A DNA stretch of 64,000 nucleotides, taken from NCBI RefSeq assembly GCF_013782625.1, contig NZ_CP056199.1:62001-126000 (forward strand), given 5' to 3'. Below, piece by piece: positions 57,702 through 64,000 of this stretch. The notes under the pieces were generated by a model, which worked only from the letters and a program-made list of their open reading frames with translations, ran no database searches and was not told the origin of the DNA. Within the stretch, counting starts at the first letter, position 1, and each line of letters begins with the position of its first letter. This DNA is from Enterobacter sp. RHBSTW-00994 (GTDB lineage Bacteria > Pseudomonadota > Gammaproteobacteria > Enterobacterales > Enterobacteriaceae). A program made the translations under genes and the position numbers.

Positions 57702-58727
57702 ATGAAAGCGTTATCCAAACTGAAAGCGGAAGAAGGAATTTGGATGACCGACGTGCCGGAGCCGGAAGTCGGTCATAACGATCTGCTGATCAAAATTCGT
57801 AAAACCGCCATCTGCGGCACTGACGTCCACATCTACAATTGGGATCAGTGGTCACAGAAGACTATTCCGGTTCCCATGGTTGTCGGTCATGAATATGTCG
57901 GCGAAGTGGTGGGTATTGGCCAGGAAGTGAAAGGTTTTAAAATTGGCGATCGCGTCTCCGGCGAAGGCCATATCACCTGTGGTCATTGCCGTAACTGCCG
58001 TGGTGGTCGTACTCACCTGTGCCGCAATACCGTCGGCGTAGGCGTAAACCGTCCTGGTTGTTTCGCGGAATATCTCGTGATCCCGGCATTCAACGCCTTT
58101 AAAATTCCGGACAACATCTCTGATGATTTAGCCTCTATCTTCGACCCGTTCGGTAACGCCGTGCACACGGCGCTGTCGTTTGATCTGGTGGGTGAAGATG
58201 TGCTGGTGTCTGGTGCAGGCCCGATTGGCATTATGGCAGCGGCTGTGGCGAAGCATGTCGGTGCACGTCACGTTGTGATTACCGATGTGAATGAATATCG
58301 CCTGTCGCTGGCACGTAAAATGGGTGTCACCCGTGCGGTAGATGTTTCTAAAGAGAGCTTGAACGACGTGATGGCTGAACTGGGCATGACCGAAGGCTTT
58401 GACGTGGGCCTGGAGATGTCCGGCGCACCACCGGCGTTTCGTACTATGCTCGACACCATGAACCACGGTGGTCGTATTGCGATGTTGGGTATTCCGCCAT
58501 CGGATATGTCTATCGACTGGAACAACGTCATCTTTAAAGGCTTGTTCATCAAAGGCATCTATGGCCGTGAGATGTTCGAAACCTGGTACAAGATGGCGGC
58601 TCTGATTCAGTCAGGTCTGGATCTGTCACCGATTATTACGCATCGTTTCTCTATTGATGAGTTCCAGCAAGGCTTTGACGCAATGCGTTCTGGCCAGTCA
58701 GGAAAAGTGATCCTGAGCTGGGAGTAA
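57702..58727 (+). CDS. tdh: L-threonine 3-dehydrogenase
   Basis: 341 residues from the ATG at 57702, next to a GTG at 57699. A zinc medium-chain dehydrogenase: catalytic Cys38 in [22 protein letters not shown], the structural zinc cysteines in [14 protein letters not shown] and the NAD loop [14 protein letters not shown]. It oxidises threonine to 2-amino-3-ketobutyrate. It is followed by a strong palindrome. Confidence 0.98.
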   Translation: MKALSKLKAEEGIWMTDVPEPEVGHNDLLIKIRKTAICGTDVHIYNWDQWSQKTIPVPMVVGHEYVGEVVGIGQEVKGFKIGDRVSGEGHITCGHCRNCRGGRTHLCRNTVGVGVNRPGCFAEYLVIPAFNAFKIPDNISDDLASIFDPFGNAVHTALSFDLVGEDVLVSGAGPIGIMAAAVAKHVGARHVVITDVNEYRLSLARKMGVTRAVDVSKESLNDVMAELGMTEGFDVGLEMSGAPPAFRTMLDTMNHGGRIAMLGIPPSDMSIDWNNVIFKGLFIKGIYGREMFETWYKMAALIQSGLDLSPIITHRFSIDEFQQGFDAMRSGQSGKVILSWE

Positions 58728-58735
58728 TCCTGCCG

Positions 58736-58763
58736 AATGACACCCGTATCTACGGGTGTCATT
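58736..58763. terminator. Palindromic terminator after tdh
   Basis: AATGACACCCGTA-TC-TACGGGTGTCATT has perfect 13-bp arms and lies 8 bp past tdh. No long T-run follows, but the stem is strong; it marks the boundary between kbl-tdh and the LPS group. Confidence 0.7.
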
Positions 58764-58906
58764 ACCCCGATTTAGCGGTTTGACTTTCCAGAGGTTACTT
58801 GTTAACTTTTGGCGAATTTTTCTCCACCTGGTCTTTTTAGCGAGCTCATTTTTTGCAGTAATAATGATGTCGTCAGAAAAGATTTGGCCAGACTAATCAG
58901 GTCATT

Positions 58907-60487
58907 ATGTCCACTCTGTTTTCACAAAAGTCTGTTGATACATCGTCGCGCGTCACGGGTAGTATTCTGATAGTGATTTCTTTGCTAATAGTGATTGGCG
59001 TTAACATTCTAAATGCGAAATATAATGCCGTAATTAACCGGACGTTGGTTTTTTTACTGATATTACTGACTGTTAAATGTATCCATAATAAATATATAAG
59101 AAATATTCTGGCCATCGTTTTATTAATTCCGGTTGCAGCTGATGTCACTCTTCAGTTATATGCCTGGAACAATTTTAATTCTGCATTTAGTTATGGATTC
59201 GCGCTCAGCGTATTAAATACCACATCGGGCGAAGCGAGTTCGATGCTGGGGTTGTACTGGCGTGATTGTCTCATTTTTGTTGCGCTCTCGGCACTGTTTA
59301 TCTATACCGCTAATACGGGGGCATGGCCTGTTGCTCCACGTTTTCGCCGCTGGCCGGGCATTGTGTTGGGACTGACGGTCTTTGCCTTTTTTGCTCAGGC
59401 CTGGCAGCACCAACTCAGAAAGAGCAATGTTGAAAGCCTGACTCAGCGCGTTGTACAGGCGACACCCGTCAGCACGGCAAAAGTGTTTATGCAGGCGGTT
59501 GAAGATATTTCAGTCGTCGCCAATATTGGTAACAATATCCCTGATTATAAAATTACGCTGTCGGATACCGGTATCGATAACTATGTGCTGATTATTGGTG
59601 AATCGGAACGGACGGCGAACATGGGTATCTATGGTTATCAACGGGATACCACGCCGGAACTGGTGAAGCAGCAATCGCAACTCCTGTTATTCCGCAATGC
59701 GGTGACCCCTGCACCTGTCACGATCATGGCAGTGCCCCTGGCAATAACAGCCGATACGGTAAAAGCGAGAGATCCGCGTAAATACGGTGATAATGTCATC
59801 AATATCGCCAATAAAGCGGGATACGATACCTCCTGGTTTAGCCGCCAGGGAAAAGGTGGGGCGCATAACAACGTGATTACCGGGATTGCCATGAATGCTC
59901 GCCAGCATGAGTGGGTTGACGGTGGCTACGATGAAGATCTCTTGCCATTATTGAATGATGCGTTGAAAAAACCGGGTAAAAAAATCATTGTCCTGCACCT
60001 GTATGGTAGCCACGAGCCTGCCTGCCGTCGTTTCCCTGCCAGTGAATCCGTATTAAAAGGTGGCAGTGAAGCTGATGATTGTTATGACAATTCAGTGCGT
60101 TATACGGATAAGGTTATGGGCAAAATTTTTGCTGCACTGGACAACTCGCGTTCATCGGTCATGTACTTTTCCGATCATGGTTTAGTGCGTGATCCGCAGC
60201 GTTCAGTTGTGTATTCACATGGTGGCGTCAATCCACCGAGAGAAGCGCTGCATATCCCGATGTTTATCTGGTATAGCCATCAGGTTGATTCTAAAAATAA
60301 ATTTACCGGGGACTACACAACCCCATGGTCTGCTGATGACGTCAATACGCTTGCCGAGTTGTGGCTCGGTATCCATCGACAGGGAGAACCGGTCAATTCC
60401 GTACAGTCATGGCTTTCCGGTTACAATAAAAATGTGTCAGTACTGGACACCACGGGTAAATTGTATGACTGGGGCAATATTCGTTAA
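58907..60487 (+). CDS. Phosphoethanolamine transferase (sulfatase-fold membrane enzyme)
   Basis: 526 residues. Five hydrophobic segments in the first ~170 residues are followed by a periplasmic alkaline-phosphatase-fold domain: LIIGESERTANMGIYGY (metal-binding Glu), the nucleophile Thr region TPAPVTIMAVPLAIT, LHLYGSHEPACRRFP and YFSDHGLVRDP. It belongs to the EptA/EptB/CptA/OpgE group, which moves phosphoethanolamine from phosphatidylethanolamine to LPS or glucans. Next to an O-antigen ligase and two glycosyltransferases it most likely modifies the LPS core. The precise acceptor is unknown. It and its neighbours are more AT-rich than kbl-tdh. Confidence 0.9.
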   Translation: MSTLFSQKSVDTSSRVTGSILIVISLLIVIGVNILNAKYNAVINRTLVFLLILLTVKCIHNKYIRNILAIVLLIPVAADVTLQLYAWNNFNSAFSYGFALSVLNTTSGEASSMLGLYWRDCLIFVALSALFIYTANTGAWPVAPRFRRWPGIVLGLTVFAFFAQAWQHQLRKSNVESLTQRVVQATPVSTAKVFMQAVEDISVVANIGNNIPDYKITLSDTGIDNYVLIIGESERTANMGIYGYQRDTTPELVKQQSQLLLFRNAVTPAPVTIMAVPLAITADTVKARDPRKYGDNVINIANKAGYDTSWFSRQGKGGAHNNVITGIAMNARQHEWVDGGYDEDLLPLLNDALKKPGKKIIVLHLYGSHEPACRRFPASESVLKGGSEADDCYDNSVRYTDKVMGKIFAALDNSRSSVMYFSDHGLVRDPQRSVVYSHGGVNPPREALHIPMFIWYSHQVDSKNKFTGDYTTPWSADDVNTLAELWLGIHRQGEPVNSVQSWLSGYNKNVSVLDTTGKLYDWGNIR

Positions 60488-60535
60488 CACGGTTGCATTC
60501 AACGTATGACGACGTGTGCGCTTTGAGTAGATGGA

Positions 60536-61801
60536 ATGATGATGATTGATGTGAAACGAGAAAAGATCCACTTTGCGTTAATGCAATTACTGTTCGGATT
60601 TTGCGTGATCGCGTTTGGCTGTGTTGTTGTTGAGCCAAACGCATCTGCGAAAGTGCTTAGCGCGGCGTGGATGACGGCACTGGTTATTTTTATCCTGGAC
60701 ATTAAAAATGTGAAAAAGCACGATGCTTTTTGGTTTTGTCTCGTGCTGTTTATCATCGGAGTCAGTGATTTAGTCTGGTACAGAATGTTCAAAGTGGATG
60801 GGAGTTCGGCCATTAACTCTTACCGTGCTTATCTTGAGGCCGGAAAAATATGCATATTCGGTGCTTTTTCTCTGTTTATCTTCGCGAATAATAACCACCT
60901 AAAAGTAGGCAGTAATAAAATCCATGCTCTGCTGGCGATCGTGTTGCAACTGAGCATTATAATATATGGTGGTTATCAGCATTTCTTCCTCGAAAGCCAA
61001 AGGGTCACGCTTTCTCTGGCGGGCGGCACGGATGCAACAGGGGCTGCATATACCATCACCTTTATTTCCTTCTACATTATTCTGGTTGCCCAACATAGCC
61101 TCAGTAAATGGAAAGAGTTTTTTATTCTTGGTCATTTCTTTATCACTTTCCTGATCCTGGTCGCGACTGAAACCCGTGCGGCAATTTTAACTTATCCCGT
61201 TATCTTCTTTGGTCTGCTGCTGGTGAAGTTTTACAAAGAGAAGCATATTCCCTGGAAAGGCGTTGCTGTTTTTCTTGTCGCTTTGCTGGCTGGTGCATTC
61301 ATGATGAAAAACAGTCTGACGCACCGCTATAATGACTTTAACAATGATATCGTTGCCTATGATAAGGAAAACAGCACGACATCCATCGGAGCGCGTCTTG
61401 CGATGTGGGAAACCGGGTTGTCTGCGGCGAAAGATAATTACCTGTGGCAATCAACGGATGCGCGAAACGCAAAGATAGTTACCCAGATCGATAAGGACCC
61501 AAGCTTGTCCGGTGCGCTCGATTATATCCGTGGGCATCTGCATAATGAATTTATCGAGACCCTCTCATTAAAGGGACCATCGGGCGTTATTTTGTATATT
61601 CTGTTTATTATCTCCTTTGCCTGGTACGCGTTACGTAAACTGAATAGTATTATTTTATGCGCTTTTTTAGCTTCATTAATTTTATTCGGTTTAAGTGGTG
61701 TCATGTTCTATTCCAAAACTACACCTGTTGCCTGGATGTTGACACTTATTATGTCGGTTGTTTTCCTGGAGCAGAACAAGCACCGAAGTGTCATTAAGTA
61801 A
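60536..61801 (+). CDS. waaL: O-antigen ligase family protein (WaaL type)
   Basis: 421 residues with about eleven membrane segments. The Wzy_C signature region reads TETRAAILTYPVIF, followed by SIGARLAMWETGLSAAKDNY in the large periplasmic loop and GHLHNEFIETLSLKGPSG, with the conserved Arg and His of WaaL enzymes. It would join undecaprenyl-linked O antigen to the finished core in the periplasm. Three ATGs in tandem open the gene; the first is taken. WaaL is poorly conserved, so the name rests on topology, motifs and the LPS context. Confidence 0.8.
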   Translation: MMMIDVKREKIHFALMQLLFGFCVIAFGCVVVEPNASAKVLSAAWMTALVIFILDIKNVKKHDAFWFCLVLFIIGVSDLVWYRMFKVDGSSAINSYRAYLEAGKICIFGAFSLFIFANNNHLKVGSNKIHALLAIVLQLSIIIYGGYQHFFLESQRVTLSLAGGTDATGAAYTITFISFYIILVAQHSLSKWKEFFILGHFFITFLILVATETRAAILTYPVIFFGLLLVKFYKEKHIPWKGVAVFLVALLAGAFMMKNSLTHRYNDFNNDIVAYDKENSTTSIGARLAMWETGLSAAKDNYLWQSTDARNAKIVTQIDKDPSLSGALDYIRGHLHNEFIETLSLKGPSGVILYILFIISFAWYALRKLNSIILCAFLASLILFGLSGVMFYSKTTPVAWMLTLIMSVVFLEQNKHRSVIK

Positions 61802-61810
61802 TCATTTTGA

Positions 61811-61847
61811 TTCTCCGCCGGGAAAACGGTATTCTTCCGGTGGAGAA
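61811..61847 (+). terminator. Intercistronic hairpin after waaL
   Basis: TTCTCCGCCGG and CCGGTGGAGAA pair over 11 bp with one G-U in RNA. It lies between waaL and the GT2 gene and ends 25 bp before the latter's ATG, so it may limit read-through or protect the upstream mRNA. Confidence 0.4.
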
Positions 61848-61872
61848 ATGCCATTGACCAGACGAGCAGGCT

Positions 61873-62721
61873 ATGAACGAACTGATATCGGTAATTATCA
61901 CTACCTACAATCGAGAGGACTTACTGGAGCGTGCTATTCGCTCAGTAATCGCCCAAACATATCCTGCGGTAGAATTGATTATTGTTGATGATTGCTCGAA
62001 CGAAAAAACACCACAATTGATAGAGCGCATAAGAGCGGAGTGTGAAACACGCTTTGTGAATTTCATTTATGAGCGCAATGCGAAAAATAGCGGCTCTAAC
62101 TTCAGTCGCAACCGTGGTTATGCTCTGTCGCAGGGTGTTTTCGTGACCGGCCTTGATGATGATGATTACTTCTTGCCAGAGCGTTTGTCGAAACTGGTTT
62201 CTCGCTATGATGAAAACTACGCTTTCGTGACGGATACACTTGCCCGACTGGACAAAACCCACGGTACTTACCCTGACACCAATGATAAAAGAATTATAGG
62301 ATTACAGGATGTTCTTTGTGAGAACGTCGTTGGTAACCAGGTTCTGACGACTCGCGAAAAGCTTTTGGGCGTCGGCGGATTTTCCCCTGAAATCAAACAG
62401 CAGCAGGATCGTGATGTCTGGATTAAATTAATCCTGAAATACGGCCCTGGCATTAAGTACAGCTTTACTACGGCAATGGTGGATGCGGAACACGGCAGTA
62501 ACCGAATTACATCACAAATTAAAAAATACAATGCTTATCGTAAGCTTTATTTTAAATATCGCGAGCATATGTCTGAAGAGACAAAAAGTAATAACCTGTT
62601 CCAGCTAATGTCGTTTAGAGGATTTACCTCTAAACGAATGAATCGTTTATTACGTGGACATAAGAAAGACGCTAAGTTAAGAATGAAACTTTTCCGTCGC
62701 ACATTAAAAGAAATGTTTTGA
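61873..62721 (+). CDS. GT2-family glycosyltransferase
   Basis: 282 residues: ISVIITTYNREDLLERAIRS, LIIVDDCSNEKTPQ and the DDDD metal motif in VTGLDDDDYFLPERL, then QQDRDVWIKLILKYG. A standard inverting GT-A enzyme in the LPS group between waaL and a GT32 gene (16-nt gap). It probably adds a core or O-unit sugar; donor and acceptor cannot be read. Confidence 0.88.
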   Translation: MNELISVIITTYNREDLLERAIRSVIAQTYPAVELIIVDDCSNEKTPQLIERIRAECETRFVNFIYERNAKNSGSNFSRNRGYALSQGVFVTGLDDDDYFLPERLSKLVSRYDENYAFVTDTLARLDKTHGTYPDTNDKRIIGLQDVLCENVVGNQVLTTREKLLGVGGFSPEIKQQQDRDVWIKLILKYGPGIKYSFTTAMVDAEHGSNRITSQIKKYNAYRKLYFKYREHMSEETKSNNLFQLMSFRGFTSKRMNRLLRGHKKDAKLRMKLFRRTLKEMF

Positions 62722-62737
62722 GTTGAAGTAAGGTGAC

Positions 62738-63652
62738 GTGATGAACATCAATATGATTAATACACTCATCAAGAAAACCCGGCGCTGGTATAAGAAGACC
62801 GGGCTTTCTTTTTTTCAACGGGCGGCGTGGCATTTTGAGAAAAAGAAAAAAGAGGCGCTCTTTAGCGTCATCGATAGCCTGGGTATTCAGGCAGAACCGG
62901 TCGTTGAGGCTCACGCTGCGCAATCGCGTATCATCTGGATCTGCTGGTTTCAGGGGCTGGAGAGTGCGCCAGCGCTGGTTAAGCGTTGCATTGAATCCGT
63001 ACAGCGTCATACACCAGACGCACAGGTCGTTATCCTGACGGATGATAATATTCCTGATTATCTCTCTTTGCCCGAACACATTAAAACGAAGTACCAGTCG
63101 GGGTTGATTAGTAAGGCACAATATTCGGACATTGTTCGCTGCTCTTTGCTGTATCAGTATGGTGGGATCTGGATGGATGCGACGGTTTTCATGAGTAAAC
63201 CATTGCCTGAATCCTTCTATGAAAAACGCTTCTCATCGCTGCGTTTTGACCAGCATGAGGGCGCCGTGAGCCAGGGATACTGGACGGCGTATTTTCTTGC
63301 GGCTCAAAAGGGGAATGCGTTAGTCAGGCTGGTCCGGGATATTCTTTACAGTTACTGGCAGCATCACGATACCCTGATCGAATATTTCTTAATTGATTAC
63401 AGCTTCTTATATGCCAGAGAGAGATATCCGCAGTTTCATCAGGTCATGGAAGAACAGCCGATTACCGGAAATAATCGCTTTTTGATTCGCCAGTTCATTT
63501 CTTCGGTCCCGGATGAGAAGGCTGTAGAGGTCTTGAAGCGTGATCCTGTGGGTATTTACAAACTCTCTCATAAAGAACAATACCGCACCATCGATAAGGG
63601 TCAGCCGACGGTTTACAGTCAAATTCTGGACGGTTCCTTCCGTCTTCAGTGA
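62738..63652 (+). CDS. GT32-type glycosyltransferase (capsular polysaccharide synthesis family)
   Basis: 304 residues after AAGTAAGGTGACGTG. The central SKAQYSDIVRCSLLYQYGGIWMDATVF holds the GT32 D-x-x-R-x3-L-x2-YGG-x-W-x-D (DxD-like) motif. The N-terminus is helical and basic (IKKTRRWYKKTG). It resembles the Caps_synth/Gly_transf_sug family that includes E. coli-type LPS and capsule GTs. It is the last gene of the LPS group, followed by a bidirectional terminator. Confidence 0.85.
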   Translation: MMNINMINTLIKKTRRWYKKTGLSFFQRAAWHFEKKKKEALFSVIDSLGIQAEPVVEAHAAQSRIIWICWFQGLESAPALVKRCIESVQRHTPDAQVVILTDDNIPDYLSLPEHIKTKYQSGLISKAQYSDIVRCSLLYQYGGIWMDATVFMSKPLPESFYEKRFSSLRFDQHEGAVSQGYWTAYFLAAQKGNALVRLVRDILYSYWQHHDTLIEYFLIDYSFLYARERYPQFHQVMEEQPITGNNRFLIRQFISSVPDEKAVEVLKRDPVGIYKLSHKEQYRTIDKGQPTVYSQILDGSFRLQ

Positions 63653-63653
63653 T

Positions 63654-63683
63654 AAAAAAAGCCACCTTGCCAGGTGGCTTTTT
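63654..63683. terminator. Bidirectional terminator
   Basis: Seven A, GCCACCT-TGCC-AGGTGGC, then five T. It serves both the GT32 gene and the convergent yibQ. Confidence 0.93.
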
Positions 63684-63687
63684 AGTA

Positions 63688-64000
63688 TCAGGATTTGTTA
63701 CCCCAGCCCTGCCACTGTTGCTGAACGTATTTCACCAGCGTGCTTTCGCTGATGCTCTCCCCAATCACAGAGAAGAAATGCGTTGCGTAAACAGGTTCAA
63801 GCGGTTTTTTCGGTTTGCAGAGTTTTACGCCACGGAACGGATTGCGTGGCTGAGAAACGGGCTGTGTGGTGTTCAGGTTTGGCGTCGAGGTATCAACTTG
63901 TGGTTCGTTCAGCAGGTCACCAGGACGCACGAGAGTGATATCGCCAGGCAATGTCGGCAACATTTGTTGCAGGACGCGAACGGTTGTCGGATGCGGATGG
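63688..64000 (-). CDS. yibQ: YibQ, divergent polysaccharide deacetylase family (5' end outside window)
   Basis: Only the C-terminal ~104 residues are visible, and the frame continues past the right edge. It includes HPHPTTVRVLQQMLPTLPGD and ITLVRPGDLLNEPQVDTS, the end of the divergent polysaccharide deacetylase domain, followed by a Pro/Asn-rich tail. In E. coli, yibQ lies beside envC and gpmM, next to the tdh-kbl region, so the position supports the name. The family is inferred to act in the periplasm on cell-wall sugars; activity is not shown. Confidence 0.8.
   Translation of the reverse strand, partial: HPHPTTVRVLQQMLPTLPGDITLVRPGDLLNEPQVDTSTPNLNTTQPVSQPRNPFRGVKLCKPKKPLEPVYATHFFSVIGESISESTLVKYVQQQWQGWGNKS

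Overview
The window is chromosomal DNA of a gamma-proteobacterium of the family Enterobacteriaceae, most like Enterobacter or a close relative such as Lelliottia or Leclercia. I base this on the backbone order selC-yicJ-yicI-yicH-xanP-gltS-recG-trmH-spoT-rpoZ-gmk-ligB-yicG, then yicC-rph-pyrE-slmA-dut-coaBC-radC-rpmB-rpmG-mutM-coaD, then the LPS-core genes, kbl-tdh and yibQ. This is the E. coli order, but the sequences are clearly not E. coli and the LPS core genes are of the Klebsiella/Serratia kind. All calls come from reading the sequence; no database search was run.

1-18.2 kb is accessory DNA next to the selenocysteine tRNA gene selC. It opens with a LysR regulator (cut by the window edge) divergent from a DUF1330 protein and a flavodoxin-fold NAD(P)H oxidoreductase. 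Next comes the most interesting block, 1.75-13.6 kb, an apparent beta-mannan/glucomannan utilisation locus. One arm on the minus strand encodes PTS IIB, IIC and IIA, a ROK sugar kinase and a LacI-type repressor. The divergent arm encodes a second PTS IIC, a LamB-type porin, a secreted multidomain GH5 glycanase, a GH1 phospho-glycosidase and a mannose-6-phosphate isomerase. Two identical 14-bp palindromes and two CRP-like sites precede the divergent promoters and the porin gene. The gene content matches the Bacillus subtilis gmu operon part for part, but with an outer-membrane porin, a GH5 instead of a GH26 enzyme, and a LacI instead of a GntR regulator. Inferred flow: GH5 cuts the polymer, the porin passes oligosaccharides, the PTS imports and phosphorylates disaccharides, GH1 splits the phospho-disaccharide, and ROK kinase plus isomerase feed fructose-6-phosphate to glycolysis. 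A methyltransferase, a Fur-box-preceded TonB receptor, a GNAT acetyltransferase and an AT-rich islet with gene fragments fill the rest up to selC.

18.5-46.8 kb is conserved housekeeping backbone: isoprimeverose uptake and cleavage (yicJ, yicI), an AsmA-like protein whose last codons lie in a repeat element (yicH), purine and glutamate transport (xanP, gltS), the gmk-rpoZ-spoT-trmH-recG operon, ligB, yicG, and the rph-pyrE, slmA, dut, coaBC, radC, rpmBG, mutM and coaD genes. Two local changes stand out. The place where E. coli K-12 carries dinD holds an overlapping pair, a PEP-mutase-family gene and an Ada-type alkylation regulator. An IS481-family element sits inside a REP element after pyrE.

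46.8-64 kb is LPS core biosynthesis (waaE, waaA, three glycosyltransferases, waaQ, waaC, waaF, hldD), threonine catabolism (kbl, tdh) and, between tdh and yibQ, a second LPS gene group: phosphoethanolamine transferase, O-antigen ligase, and GT2 and GT32 glycosyltransferases. No heptose kinase gene (waaP/waaY) is present, which fits a uronic-acid-type core.
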